DNA of 64,000 bases from positions 100,684 to 164,683 of the forward strand of contig JAYKXP010000109.1 of assembly GCA_037176845.1 (NCBI GenBank). Reading direction: 5' to 3'. The notes under the pieces were generated by a model that saw nothing but the letters and a program-made list of their open reading frames with translations, did no database searches and was not told the DNA's origin. Positions within the stretch are counted from its first letter, which is position 1, and each line of letters opens with the position of its first letter. Source of the DNA: Paramarasmius palmivorus. Its lineage: Eukaryota > Basidiomycota > Agaricomycetes > Agaricales > Marasmiaceae. Position numbers and translations under genes: made by a program. Positions 21,688-34,479 of this stretch are shown piece after piece.

Positions 21688-21918
21688 CTGGGGTATTTCG
21701 ATTGATTCGGATAGCCTGTGACCTGTGACCTCGCCATCCGGATTTTGAGGTTCGGATGGGGCGCTGGCGGTCTGTGACCGCCGAAAAATTTCGGATTTGG
21801 CGCCCAGAACCTGCCAAATCTGGACGAAAATTGGGCGCTTTTCGGAGGTCACATTCCGAGGCAATTCGGACAGGCCTTCCGCGGCCTGTAACCATCCGAA
21901 TCAATCGAACTACCCCAG
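21688..21918. mobile_element. Short TIR element (MITE), TA-flanked
   Basis: 231-bp element with about 24-bp terminal inverted repeats: the left end reads CTGGGGTATTTCGATTGATT and the right end is its complement, ending ACCCCAG, with one or two mismatches. TA dinucleotides at 21686-21687 and 21919-21920 fit a Tc1/mariner-type target duplication. The inside contains further palindromes (GGCGGTCTGTGACCGCC at 21768). It has no coding capacity and lies 5' of GH76 copy 2. Confidence 0.75.
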
Positions 21919-21920
21919 TA

Positions 21921-23117
21921 ATGGTTCTGCAAACCGTTGATTGGGAAATGCAGCTAGAAACAATCGCAGGATTTGAAAAGTGAAGAATCGTTCAGCCTCA
22001 AGTCTTGTTAAGAGTATGGAGAGACTCTGGTTGGCAAAGGCGATGGTCATGGTGGATTGCAGCAAGGCACAAATCGAAACAATACACGTGTGACGATTTC
22101 TCGAGCTTGTTTCCCACATTCCTCATCAACCAATCATAACCATCCCGCCACTCGCTGACGAATCGTCTTGTATAGGATGCAGTGAGTTATTTACCCAGAC
22201 TCTTAATATCCAGCTATAACTTACTGTGGGATCACTAATACATTCTTTTTCGTATACTGGAAATTAATATATAGCATACATATACAACGTCGGTATAAAT
22301 CTCTGTGGACCGTTGTTCCGAAATGAAACCAAGGCAGTTTGTATCAAGTTTGTAACGGCATCCAAGTTCTCTTTACACGCTTCGGATCTGGATACCCAGG
22401 CGATGGTTCTGCAACCGGCGGACATCTGTCAATGGTACGCCACCACAAATCCCGGCGCCCGCTCTCGGAACATTTTCTGATGCTTTGGCACAAACCAGTA
22501 GACATCATAATGGGTATCGCGCAATTCTAATATAGAAGATTCGACACAATCTGGAATAAACGACATCATTGGGTTGTTATTCTGTGGCGATTCCGTCTTG
22601 TTGATGTTCGGAAAGTTCAACTTACCTTACTTCCAGACGCACCCGCCATAACGGAGAGGGCGTAACGTTCTGCGATTCCGCCGGAAGAAGACGGGACAGA
22701 ACGATAGCAGGAACATTAAAGATTTGAGCTCTATGCATTGAATGATAAAAATTAGGAAGCTAGGTCCCATGTAGAGCATTCAGCCTTTATCAGGTCATAG
22801 AAGATGCAAAAGGTTCACCAAACTGTTGATGCACGGCCCAGGAACCATTACGTTGCTAACGAAAAAGAAACAAGGTTGCACGCACTGCAGAACATTCCAA
22901 TGTGCGGGTTGCGATGAAAATGTCCGCGAGAATCAAGGCCTTGACCCAAGTGATTGATCGAGTAGTGATCGAGAACGATTTCCATGTGCACCGAAGGACA
23001 TATATACCATTACAGTACTATTACAGTAAATAAATACGACAACACGATAGCCAAAGGACATACACGAGAGATAGCAAAGAGGGGAGCGCTGAAGCAGTCG
23101 ATGGGCGAAAGCAAAGC
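21921..23117. other. Intergenic, nothing identified
   Basis: About 1.2 kb between the MITE and the stop of the second multi-TM gene. Short open frames here have no recognisable motif, and no repeat or RNA gene is evident. Confidence 0.4.
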
Positions 23118-25223
23118 CTAGACATGTGGATGATGCTGCGCGGAGACAACGTTCCTGCGTGTTCTCCACGTAAGATAACCGAAACAAATTACGTCCTTGA
23201 TGAACTGAACGGCTTTCACCAGGAAGCCAAGGAAGCCAAAACCCGATACGCCAATCGCCACCCCAAGGCAGAATAAGAAGGCAAGGACCATCTCCAATGC
23301 GTAGGCAGCAATAACGAGGATTGCAAGGAAGGATAAGGTAGAAATCATCGTACAGATAGCAGGCATGCGTGCTGAAATTGCAAAGGAAACGTAGGTATTG
23401 TGCATATCTAATGCCCGCACCTGAAGAATAAGCTAATGAGCCTAGTGTCCTGCATAGACGCGGATCCTTACCATGAAGACTTCGATAGCTATCGGGAACA
23501 CATACTGTTCACCACAGCCATACCAGAGTATGTTCCATACTACACAGGCTAATCCAGTAGCCACGGAACTACAAAAGAGCGCTAGAAGTGGGCGCAGCGT
23601 CTCATATGCCTTATTCAGTAAGGAGTCATGCGTGATCGCCAAGAGCGCGCCTAGAACACTGGAACCTTATTGAGTCCTTTGTGTGTTTAGATTCAAAGAC
23701 GGGTACTTACGCGGCAAGACCGAGCAAGACCTGCCCACTGACACGCCACTCTTTGGTAACGCGCTCGTATAAGAGCTCGGCTTGCTGTTTGCTTTCCTCG
23801 TTTTTGAATGTACACTTGGTCGACCCTGGCCTAAACATGACTGGAAGGTAACGCGAAAAGGTGTATGTAGGTTGACTGGTGTCTTGTGAAGCCAGCGGGT
23901 GAGAAAAGATAAGGAATTTGGCGATCCTGCATAGATGACCATATACGGTGAGCTTGCATAAGCTACCTTCTAGGTGGCTAAGGAACTCTCCGAATCCTTC
24001 ATCGATCGATGGTTCACTTCCCGTATGTATCGGAAGGATCGGATGAAGGAGTGCGAAGATTCCTATCAGCGACACATTCTGAAGCCCGTGTTCTTGTCCC
24101 TCTTCCCAGTCGCTAGCAGTCTCGGGTTGTAGCCAGTCTTCATCTTCATCTTCATCTTCTGTGTAGTCGTTGAATTCGTCATCGGAGTTGACCAGATAGC
24201 CTCGATACTTCTTGCGCTTTCGAAGTGTAGTTTCCTTAGACGTAATGCTAGTCGTTTCATTATCGGAAGTATTGGGAAGCGATTCGGTCGAGCCAGGCGT
24301 GTTTGAATCTGTAGTAGGTTATCAGCATTCAGTGGACAACGTCGCCGTTCTAAACACTGACATATTCGGGGGATTTGGGGTGTAGTGCATGTCTCTTCTT
24401 TCAGCTGGTAAAGGTATTCTTCGTATCTGTCTTCAGGGAGCCACTCGCATCCTATGGAAATGTTAGAGCTTGAATAAAGATAGTTGGATAGTGAAACGCA
24501 CCGTGATGGCCCATTCTCGCACAGCTCCGTCTTCGCTGCAGTTGGGCGCATAGAAAGGAAAGCCCATTGCTCGAAGTCCCCCGCCGAACGACATTTCCCC
24601 TTCTACTTTTTATCACTGGGTCTATCCTAAGCTGAAGATGCCCTGTCGGAGCAAAGTACTGAGTCAGGGCAGGAATATGGACATGATCAAACTGGAAAGT
24701 ACCTGACGAAGCCCTCTCAAGTTTGAATAACTCGTCGACGGTGTAGGAACAAGACCCTGAAATAATGTTCTTGGATCTTCTAGAGTTCTTGCGTTTGCGA
24801 GGTCGAATGTACACTTCCACTCGTATTCTCCAAGATCGTTCGATAGCCGATGGCCTGAAAGACCAATCCAGTCAGGTAGTGCTAAGACAATGCGAACAGA
24901 TTCACACGCACATCTCTAGACGATTCATGCGGTTGCAATTTTGCCCGTCTACTCCAAGACTCGTTTCTACCTCTCTGAACCATTTTGTATCCTCGGCCGA
25001 TTCCAAGACCATCCGGACATGCTGTCTAAGCGATTTGCCCCCATTTAGGTGCTCGATACCTTTGATTCGGAGTACTGCACGTGAATCAGTTGAGTATATT
25101 CTCGAAAGAAATAGGGGATTCAGGTGTACTCACTGGTGATTAGCCAAGTGTCGATATGGCTGTTGCGCGCTGTTCAGGAAACGAGGGTCGGAAAGGCGAA
25201 TAATCCAACTCACTGTGTGTCAT
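23118..25223 (-). CDS. C2-like N-domain plus multi-TM basidiomycete protein (copy 2)
   Basis: Paralogue of the gene at 13689-15965. The start at ATG 25223 (MTH, then spliced to RNSHIDTWLIT) leads through an intron to LRIKGIEHLNGGKSLRQHV, SLGVDGQNCNRMNRLE and the basic strand RVEVYIRPRKRKNSRRSK. Next come YFAPTGHLQLRIDP, an acidic linker, IGIFALLHPILPIHTGSEPS and LYERVTKEWRVSGQVLLGLAA. The membrane part reads LALFCSSVATGLACVVWNI, WYGCGEQYVFPIAIEVFM, RALDMHNTYVSFAISARMPA, STLSFLAILVIAAYALEMV and FLFCLGVAIGVSGFGF. The intron before RALD matches the copy 1 position. The tail is short compared with copy 1. Function unknown; probably about four TM segments. Confidence 0.75.
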
Positions 25224-26106
25224 CGTTCATATCGTCGTTGAGTGGGGATGTACGAGTCGCGAGGAGTTGAGAATATATGGATGGCAAAAGTCACGCAAAG
25301 AAGCGTCGGGCACTACCGTACTTTCTCCTCTTGGAACAAGGAAGAGCGCAACTTTGTTGATTCTGACCCGAGTAACTGTGTAACCTTGTTGTTGCCCTGG
25401 GGACCTTGTTCAGTAACAAAGGTAATACTCAATGACATGATCTACGTACCTATCAATAGGCTATTGACGCGTGTAGGCGTTGTTCAACCAGCAATGGTTC
25501 AAGGGATTCATTTCGGTAGTTTCGACAGGTGGGAACCTTGTTGCGCGATTGGCCGGAGTCGTAGTCGTCATGATAGAGTAATTGACGGTGGACCCAAAAT
25601 TTTTGATGCATAGTGTAGCAGGCAAGCCACCTAAGAGCGCATTTCGGTGACCGTTTGGAGTGTCATGGGCGAAGAGAAAAGAGGCTGATTGATGGCTGTG
25701 CAGTTCGGGTCGGAGTAGACGTCGGAGTTTGGATGTTATGCTTATCTCCGAGATGTGGTAACCTTATCCCTTCTGATCCCGACCGCCATATTGCCATGCA
25801 TGTCTCTTGTAGGCTCGTAAAGATGATTCGCTAGCTACTCATTCTTCCCTCATCCCTAAACCAATTCAGGATATAACTACCGTGTAATTTCGGAAATCTA
25901 ATGTTCAACACCCAGAAAAATAGCTATTTGTCGCAACGTCTGTGCAAAGACCCTGGGCCGAGCATTCAAGAAGGTCTCTCAAAGGTATAAATAGAAACTT
26001 TTAGACTGCAAGTCCGCGCCGATTCCCTCTCATACCCTAGCACTCCAAAATAACGGTAAGCAACTCTACTTTTGAACTACTCAGCCAACGCTAACAAGAA
26101 TCTCAG
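25224..26106. other. Divergent intergenic region
   Basis: Lies between the 5' end of multi-TM copy 2 (-) and the start of the F-box gene (+), so it should hold both promoters. I see a possible TATA-like TATAAATA at 25986 upstream of the F-box start, and no other defined element. Confidence 0.4.
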
Positions 26107-27672
26107 ATGAGTGCAGTATTGCCGAAGAAACTCTCGGTTGAATTATGGGACCGTATCTTCTCCATGTTCAACCACAAAGACCTATTTCACCTTTGTTTGA
26201 CATGCAGATTATTCCAACCAATTGCGGCGAAAAGGCTATACAAAGACGTGTTCCTGAGTCGATTCTCCACTCATGAAATCAAGTTCCTTCACACAATTCA
26301 ATGCAAAGGATCAGGACTCTCCAAAATGGTTTTGAGATTTTCGACGTTGGAACAGTGAGTCTCCCTTTGCGTTGTGAGTTTATGTATTCTCACATGCATT
26401 GTACATAATAAGTATATCGCTCAGCGGCGACAGTTCAAGAACCACTTTCGGTTTCATTCGACTCATGAACAGAGCTCTTCGGTGCATGAATAACCTGCAA
26501 ATACTGAAGCTGTCAGCCGACAATGATGCCATGGACGAGGTCACATCTTTACATGCCGCCGCAGAGCGCTTCGGAATCATGTTCAATGGCGTCGTACTTC
26601 CTCACCTGACGCATGCATATTTGGATGTTCCGATGAGCCAGGAGGTTGTTGAATTCGTGCACAGACACCAAGATCATCTCCTTGTATTATCCCTTGACAC
26701 ACTAGGCGAGGGGCGGGGAAACAACAGTCTCCTCGAAAGAGATATGCACCTCTCGTCTCTTCTTGCGGTCCATGCTACCTCTGACATCATCTCTATTGTT
26801 GTGTCGTCGTGGTTGTTTCCGCGCGTAGAGAGAATATCAATCAATCGCTTTGATAATTCCAGCGATTACGTCGGCGTCCTTAATACCGTTACAACTCTCG
26901 ACTCTTCGCAGGACGCAAGACTTGCTCTGGATCTCTACCGGAAAGGGTGGAACGTAGAACTGATCGAAGCAGTATCGAGTCGAGTAGAATGGATAACAGA
27001 AGTGAACTTTGTTTGTCTCGGTGGAACCGATGACTTGGAGCCTATCAACATGGTAATCCCTGTCTTTTTGTTCTTGAATTCGTCTGATTGATTTGTATTC
27101 AGGAAGTTGTATTGGATGCCAGACGTTGTCTAGCCAGGTTTTTCAACCTTCGGTCCTTCCAGTGGTATAATGATCTGGAATATGATCCACCAGAGTTCTT
27201 TTCCATGGACAAAGCGTACGAGATCGTAGCCATCTTCGGGGAGACATGTCCATCTCTTCAATACTGTCAAATACCCTGTAAGTTACAGTCCTATTTCAAT
27301 TGAGTAATCCACTGAACCGCGGTCCAAGATAGTCCATTATGGAGGAAAATCAAGGATATATGGATTCCATGTGAAGAAATGGAGTCCGAGATATTCCTGG
27401 ACGATACACGTCCATGTGAGTGGATGTTGGAGCAACTCGCAGCAAATAGCTTTCCAAAATGCAAGGAATTGGTGGCATATATCGAAGGCGCCACGGAGAA
27501 ATTACCTGAAGCCAAGGAGGTGATACGACGATTCAGAACTAGGCCGGTCGAGCCTCTGGGTAACGACAAGAGACGACGCGCTGCAGAACATTTGATGAGA
27601 CTCGGAGAGAAGGCCGGAATATGGTCGTTTAACTGTTGGCTTGAGGAGTGCAACTACTCGGACGATGAATGA
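26107..27672 (+). CDS. F-box protein with leucine-rich C-terminal part
   Basis: Exons 26107..26354, 26413..27052, 27103..27277 and 27329..27672 join in frame, giving about 468 residues. The N-terminus MSAVLPKKLSVELWDRIFSM, then DLFHLCLTCRLFQPIAAKRLYKDVF is a classic F-box (L-x-x-E-x-x-x-x-I-F ... L-x-x-L-x-x-x-C-R ... P-x-A). It is predicted to bind Skp1 and recruit a substrate to an SCF ubiquitin ligase. The rest shows LRR-like spacing typical of mushroom F-box proteins (NLQILKLSADNDAMDEV, VLPHLTHAYLDVP, FPRVERISINRF, LRSFQWYNDLEYDPPEFF), and ends LEECNYSDDE. The substrate is unknown; these genes are greatly expanded in Agaricomycetes. Confidence 0.88.
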
Positions 27673-27875
27673 GACCGTCCTCAGGGTCAAGGCTTCGTGT
27701 CTCGTTAGATCTAGAAGAGTATATATGCGTAACCGACGCTGTTTTATATACGAGCAAGTTGAAGTTGAACTGGTGGACCTTGTCATGTGGCTTGTTCTCG
27801 GAATGATCCGAAATCAAGATGGCATGTATTCCTGCGTGTTCTTTGTTCTTTGTTCTTTGTTCTTTCGTCTCACCA

Positions 27876-28859
27876 ATGGCGGCAGTGAGTAGCACCATAG
27901 ACACGGGCAACTGCGAAGGTAAGGCAGAAATCTTGTCGTGTTTGTTCCCGGTGCTTAAGCAGCCCTAGCCATACTCAATTGTAGGCAGAGAGTCGACCTA
28001 ATCGTTGAAACGGCAGATGGCAAGCAGCTCGGTGCGCACAAAGAGACACTCCATTTGCTCAGCCCGGGTCTCATCGAGCACCATCATCAAGAAAACAGTC
28101 TTACAGTGCCGCATAGTAGCAGAGTAATTCTGCTATTTTTGAAGTACTCGCATTACGATGAATACCCAGACCTCTCGGTGTATGGAATCGACGTTGTAGT
28201 AGAGCTGTTGGAAGTAGCGGAGTACTACGAGAATCACTTTGCCGTAGCTTCATGCAGGGCTGCATTGAGGTGAAGCACACGAACTTTATTCTTTCCGATG
28301 CTGACGATAGGGCTCAAAGCCATTTTGCGTGGATCGATCCAGAAAATGCGATCAAAGTCATGCCACACATCCTGAACGTTCGCCAAAGCACCCCTTGAAT
28401 AGATCATTTGCTTCGTTTCACAATGGATATGCCCGATGATGCTGTTGCAAACACTGCTCGGTAGACTCACAGCTATTCGTGTGCTACGTAAGTGTCAGAA
28501 GGACACTCTTAGACCGATAAACGCTTAACAAACTATAGTACATCTATCGAGACAAGTGGAAGAACCATATGATCAAATACAAGAAAGCAGTTGTTCCGAC
28601 ATTTTCGATGGATTGTTGGGGCAAAAAAGAGGTGAATGCGGTTAAATATCTCCAGGGTTTAATGGAGTACACGAAGGTACCTACTCTTGGGAGCATCGAC
28701 GCTGCCAGGAAGTCAGCTGAAGGACAGTATGGGAACTTCCAGTTCAGTACCGATTCAGAAGTGTCTAAGTGGCTCGGGAAGATTAAGGAAATCGTTCAGA
28801 GCGAGCCCGTGTGGGAGGAAGTACGGCGTCAGTGCATGGTATCGCGGCGTTGGAAGTAG
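27876..28859 (+). pseudogene. BTB/POZ-domain gene, apparently decayed
   Basis: The start ATG 27876 (MAA) splices over 27885-27988 to RVDLIVETADGKQLGAHKET, then LHLLSPGL and LLFLKYSHYDEYPDLSVYGI, VVELLEVAEYYENHFAVASC, the BTB/POZ fold of the mushroom family. The frame then stops at 28271-28273. Beyond it I can follow family-like sequence (HFAWIDPENAIKVMPHILNV, MDMPDDAVANTAR, LFVCYYIYRDKWKNHMIKY, DSEVSKWLGKIKEIVQSEPV to the stop at 28857-28859), but it needs at least one in-frame stop and one frame change that no clean intron explains. A short 97-residue BTB protein is possible; decay of a longer gene is more likely. BTB proteins usually mediate dimerisation or Cul3 binding. Confidence 0.6.
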
Positions 28860-28917
28860 AGTTGCTTTCATATAGATACAGTCGCAATATCCAATAATGT
28901 ACAATCCTATTCAATTG

Positions 28918-30480
28918 TCATAATGCAGCATCATATCTTGGGGGCAAATCGATTACTAGTGTACTACCAGTTTCCGAAGGTGTCGATAAACCTGCATTCG
29001 GCCGCCAGCCGCTATCATCATGAATAACAAACCGAGGCTCCCTCCGCTGACGGGTCTCGTCTTGGACCTGTCTTTCAGAGGATTGTTCGGTGGGTATTTC
29101 TTGGCGACTGACCGGTGCGCCAGAACCTCGAGCCTTGTGTCTCCTTTTTAGTGACAAGTCCAGTGGCTCCATGTACGCGAAGAGATCCCGATTAGGATCC
29201 CTAGTGCTCCGCCTACGGCGGCAATACCAAAACAACACGGAAACAACAAGTAGTAGTGCTATAAGTGAGCCGGAGATCGCGCCACCGAGTGTACTGGCGC
29301 TTGGACGACGCGACGATGTGGTCTCATTAGTCTGAGATTCATCACTAGGTTTCCCCAGAGAAGCTGATTCTGTGACAGAATTATTCGGTACCTGAGGAAG
29401 GGAGAGACCACTCGTTTGTGGACCATTGGAGCTTGGTGAAACAGGTTTCGATTCTGATGAGATAGTAGCACTATCCGTTGCGGTGGTTTCTCTTTGGCTT
29501 GTATTCGTAGGAGTGACAGTAGCTGACGAAGAATCGGGAGACGTAGTAGGATCAGTAGTACTCCTATCTCAGTCTCGTTAGATCCGAGTCTGTTACATTC
29601 AAAACACCACATACGGAGGAGAAATAGCACTTGTAGATGAGGTGGGAATAGTTGTTTGACCTTCGGATAGGAACTGAATGCGGGTTTTGAACTGCCAAGC
29701 TTCTTCGACTCTGAATCGCACATTATTGAAATGTCAATAATGTGAGCCATGTAATGAAAACTGTTAGAGCTCACCCGATAGCATCAGCCTGCAATACAGC
29801 CTCCCTGACCAAGCAAGCAGACATAAGAATCTAGAAGAAACAAGAGTGGAGAACAGACTCACCCCGACAACTCTGACGATCCTTGAAACCCAACGATGAC
29901 AGGAGAGGTTACGTTGTCTGAAAGAGTGACATTTCCTAGAATATCTTTGTGTCCGTCGCGCGGACTGAGGAGCAACCTGAACTCAGGTTCCTCTGTTTTA
30001 CGAAAGAAATCCACAGTGAAGACCATGATATCGTTGGTGGGTGTGATCATCTTGGGATTGACATCATCCAACCTCAGGCCACGGACAAAGGCACACAGAT
30101 AGCTATAGACCAAGGCCGATAAGTCAGTCGATATACGCAGAGGTACAAAACAATGAATACTCACAATATCAGGAATGCCATTAGATGCATTCATCTTCAA
30201 ACACAGAGCTGTCCCTTATATGCAATCCGGGGAACACTGAATAGCATCATCCAATGCTGTTCCCCCAATCTACATCAAAGATCAACGGGAACTAGTGCTG
30301 AGTTTTGTGTACGTTGGGAAGGGACCACTGGCAGTAGGCTTAATAGATGAGAACGTTGAGTAACGCTTCTGGCGGTGAGTACCCATTAGGATGCGCGTTG
30401 TGGATGAGGTCTTCAAGTATAAGGCGTGATAAGACTTACCGAAGATAGAAATATATATATCTGATGATAGAGCATGCGGA
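28918..30480 (-). CDS. Single-pass membrane protein with Ser/Thr-rich stalk
   Basis: Cell-surface-type protein of unknown function. The extracellular part is in exons at 29876-30200 (ALVYSYLCAFVRGLRLDDVN, TPTNDIMVFTVDFFRKTEE, ILGNVTLSDNVTSPVIVGFQ, GSSELSG), which look like beta strands of a lectin-like or jelly-roll fold (inference). A Ser/Thr-rich stalk follows (ESKPVSPSSNGPQTSGLS), then one TM helix (GGAISGSLIALLLVVSVLFW) with an RRRR stop-transfer, and a charged cytosolic tail ending VIDLPPRYDAAL, the Pro-Tyr end common in basidiomycete membrane proteins of this layout. The first exons and signal peptide (around 30350-30520) could not be fixed, so the upper boundary is approximate. Confidence 0.65.
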
Positions 30481-30906
30481 GCAGTGCATAGCGATGAGAT
30501 CAAAAGAAGACTAACCAATGATGATCATTCAAACGGCTGCAGTATGCTGGATATGAGTTCTATCAATCAGATAGCAGCGGGGTTTGTGCGGAAATTCGTT
30601 ACAGTCGCCTGTTCCATGAGACCAATTCTGCGTGATGGTTGATGAACTCCCATGGTGGCTTGGGCCGCACGTTCCCTTCGTGCCGAGCTCCTTGAGTTCT
30701 TGAGGTACTGCCTCCGTGTAATTGTGCGTCGAAAAAGGGAGTGTATTAACAGAATATGAGATCCTCGGTTACACATATATTAAAAAACGAATCCGTATAC
30801 TATCTGTTCTTAATAGATCAGCGCGTCTGAATGGCGGAAGAAAGTACCGGGAAAAATACCTCTATACCATACATATCACCGAGTACCGGCTAAATAGTAA
30901 CGCAAC

Positions 30907-32249
30907 CTACGGCTCATTCTTCGAGTTTGTCGACCATGTCTTGGTGGTCTGCACAAAGACCGATCGCCCGAGATCGTGTTGAATTTCCCTCAATTCCGTT
31001 CCTCGAGGCGGCATGAATGTTCTCTGAACCGGCGGTTTCCGATAATCCGACATGCCTAACGCAGAGCGTAAGATGATTAAAATGAATATGATTCCCTAGA
31101 GAAGCATGATTATGGCGAAACACGCTTAGAGTATATAGTACTCACGATAAGTTGTGTGTCCTTAGTTGATCGACGGGGTTGTGAGCGTTAGTGGACGGAT
31201 AAGGTACAAATAATAACTCACCGCATCATAAACAACGTACTGAGCGAAGCTCTTGCAAAGGTAGAGAACGATCATTACGATCAAAGCTACCATCTGTATG
31301 GCGCCGGACTCGATCACGGTTACCATTATTGTCAGTGTCCGGCGATCCTTTGTACCGGTGGAGAACATGGCAGCCTGGCGATGTTTATACCAGATGCGAG
31401 CTGCTATCAAACCTGTAGATATTTTTTTAGTGATGCAGACGGACATAGCTTAAAGGTAGGCGAACTTGTGCTACCCAGATTTCGATGCAAGCGTAAACAC
31501 TAAGAAAAGGACGGTCCATGTATTGTATTGAGAGGCGAAAATAAGATCTTGGTCTTTTGCGTGAGTTATTAGTTCCATGATACGTGCACCCGTTACTGTT
31601 ATGGATGGTCAGTGTTAAGGTTGACGTAGGGGTATTCAGATTACTGTACCTGCGCTCCCGAGGAGAAATACGGCAAGAATACCTCCTACACGTTTGTCGT
31701 TACTCCAAACAACATACGCACGATATAGCTGCTCTCTCCGTTAGTATTAATCAACGCGAGAGTACGGCACTCACCCAGAATCCATCGGCGACGAGCGTTT
31801 GTAGGTAATAGATAAGTGTCTTCGCCAGGTGCGAGTTTTCCTTCAAGACTAGGAAGACTTCACTCGGTGCTTGAATCCCTTGTTGGTAAACGAAGGCGTT
31901 GAGAGCTCGAAACATGTCGACGCAGAGGTGCTATCACTAGAGTTAGCATTGTTTTTCATGCGACGCGGAGAGTAACTTACGGCGGTTCCCAGAAGGAACA
32001 TGAGTAAGACTACCGAGGATATGGCGAGATGGGTTCTAATGCTTGATCGTGATGTGACGGAGTGAATACTGCTGTTTGGTTGTAAGACGATGAAGAGGTA
32101 AAAGCCGGAAAGTAATAGCAAGATGCCTGTATTCGATAGGAATATGAGTATCTTGTTAAATTGAGCATGCAAGCCAAAGCGTACGTACCGTATAGGATGC
32201 CTTCGATGAGAAGAGCAATGAGACTGATAGTATCTGGACGAACTGCCAT
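30907..32249 (-). CDS. Seven-TM basidiomycete membrane protein
   Basis: Start ATG 32249 (MAVRPDTISLIALLIEGILYG). Hydrophobic exons follow in order: TGILLLLSGFYLFIVLQ, AISSVVLLMFLLGTA, KTLIYYLQTLVADGFW, LYRAYVVWSNDKRVGGILAV, WTVLFLVFTLASK, LIAARIWYKHRQA, IESGAIQMVALIVMIVLYLC and GIIFILIILRSALGMS. This is the large mushroom family of GPCR-like proteins with the L-Y-R-x-Y-V-V-W motif after the third helix. The cytosolic tail includes GTELREIQHDLGRSVFVQTT and ends at the stop 30907-30909. Introns are short and numerous (about eight). A receptor role is suggested by topology only; no ligand is known. Confidence 0.8.
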
Positions 32250-34300
32250 GACGGGAAAGTAAGCAAGCTGCACGGGGAGAGGCGTCAGTGTTTTAAATAT
32301 ATACGTACGCAGAGTCGGAGGCGGGATTGATCAGAGGTAGCTCATCAGTTCGGCGAGGTACCATCAATACTTGTGTCTTTGCCAACCAGTGCCTCCGTCT
32401 TCCAACTATTTCAACCGTTATAACTCTCGCAGAATGACATTCAGTTGCAGGTGTCGTCTCTTGAACATGAGCTACGTTGGTGCTTGGAGTTGACGTGGAT
32501 TGAAGGTGTAGAGAGATAACGAAAGCCGACCAAGTGAACTATGAGAACCCAAAAAAGTTATCAGTCCGCTGTCTTGGTTCAAAGTGTACGCTTTGCCGCA
32601 ACCCACTGATTTATTCGACCGGTTTGATGGTTCCTTGTTCTTGCCTTGTTCAAGCTACTTTTCATTTTGACGTCGCCATATACGAAGGTGGCGTGCTGTA
32701 CAACATGAGAATCAGTTGACAGATCATGCATGGGCTGAAACTCACCTTCAGTGAAATCCCCGAGGCGTTTCGTGACGGTTCCGAGTCAAGGGAGTTGCAC
32801 CAGCGCTAAAGTCTAACGCCAACCGAGCAAACATTATACAAATAAAAACCACGTGTGTCAACGTCACATGGCTCTGTTCTCGGTGTTCGCGTCTAGATCT
32901 TGGTTAATGATCTCCTGCTCTCTTCACCTATCTGTCTTTGCTCCTGAAAGTCATTCAACCGCAGCAAAAACTCATCTTCGCCAACCATTCCCTGCCTAGG
33001 AAATCACAAATGAACCAAGACATCCCTCCGCAAGGGGCTGAAGAGGATTAGGCGTGGTCAACCGAGTGGCAAAGTCAATGGAAAAGGTACGTTGGCTCCC
33101 CTTCCTTTCGATACCTGCCTTCACTGATGTTGCTCTTCAGACTGTAATCGGTGTTGCCCTTTCTTTGATTACTCCACGGGTTTGGTGTTATCATTGGACA
33201 GGCTGGTAAGGTCTCGATGCTACTTTACTGTCCAATTTCCATCTGACCTTTCCACTGATTTACTAGTTAACGAGCTCGCTGTGGAGTGTTATAGTCATGC
33301 TGGATCTGCTCACTACAGCAAGGATACCAGGAGCCAGGGTTAGTCCAGCTAGTCCGAGTCTCATTCCTCCATGCTGTTGACGTTGTAGTATCCCCTGCAG
33401 TCAGACTCGGAGATTCTATCCTCTCACCTCCTTCCACCTGCCGCCGCTCCCCCCGAAGTTAACACACGTCACACTACTACAACATACGTTCGCCATTCTG
33501 CATCAACTACGCGCCAGCTACAACACCACCTTGTCAGCAGCCCTCTAGGCCGTCCTAGACGATCTTTTTATGGCTCTCCCATCTCACCTTAGCCCGAATT
33601 CTCATCCAGCCCCGTGTCCTACGATAATCGTGGACTGGAAAGTGGTCATGATCGGAAACGACCCTTCAACATCATCGCACGGAAGACCCTTTTATGGCTA
33701 ATCACTCGCGAGAGCGTACACCATCTTCCAATAGGAAATACCCGAGGGAGCGTGTAGAGTTTTGGATAAGCTCGGCACCTTTACGTTCCCTGATTCATCC
33801 ATCGTCACCACATATCCTGCATCTTCCAAGTACAGTATGCGCCAGCATTCGTATTGCCTCGCCAGTGCACACCGAAGAATCCTTGTACGGATGTCTCGTA
33901 ACCAAAACTGGGACCGTTAGTGTTATAGGGCCATTGTGTCGAGAGTTGGGAAAGGGCAGAGTGAGTCTGAAGGAGGCTATCCCGAGCTGGAGGTACGAGG
34001 AGTTACTTCGTTTGATCCTTGCCTACTTACTCACTTCCGATAGATATGAACGTTTACACGCTCGTGACCTGAGCCACCTCATGTTCATGCTCTACCCTGT
34101 CGTCATCGCTCTCGGTTTATGCCACCACGTCAATGTCGACACTTAGTGGTTCCGGCGGCTAGAGTCCGGAAGCGACTGAAACGCCAGAGGGATACGAGAT
34201 TGGCTTTGGTTAAGAGTTCAATATATTCACCCTTCGGTACTTTTACAAGTGGAGTTCCGAACATAGGCTGCCCTGAACCCATGTTATCATAGACATATCG
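32250..34300. other. Unresolved region with possible decayed exons
   Basis: The first 600 bp are upstream of the 7-TM gene. Between about 33000 and 34150 the plus strand has splice-like edges and fair open frames (for example VIGVALSLITPRVWCYHW near 33142, and a 150-codon frame at 33694-34146), but no recognisable family and no consistent splicing, so I make no gene call. Confidence 0.35.
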
Positions 34301-34479
34301 TAATCAGGAGACATCTTTCTTGTAACTCTTCCTTCGCCTACGACCGCCAACTTTACCCAAGGGTCCTCGCTCCCCTGACAGCTGCGCCGAAATCCACTGA
34401 ATATGACCTTTCCCAAGCCTATGAAAACCTAAAAGATGCTTAGCAGCCGCTAAGTCGACCGTAGAACGAAGTTGGCGCA

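Noticed and set aside
29259..29774. 171-codon minus frame overlapping the Ser-rich stalk as a separate protein
   Set aside because: It is a shifted reading of the stalk/TM exon of the single-pass membrane gene at 28.9-30.5 kb.
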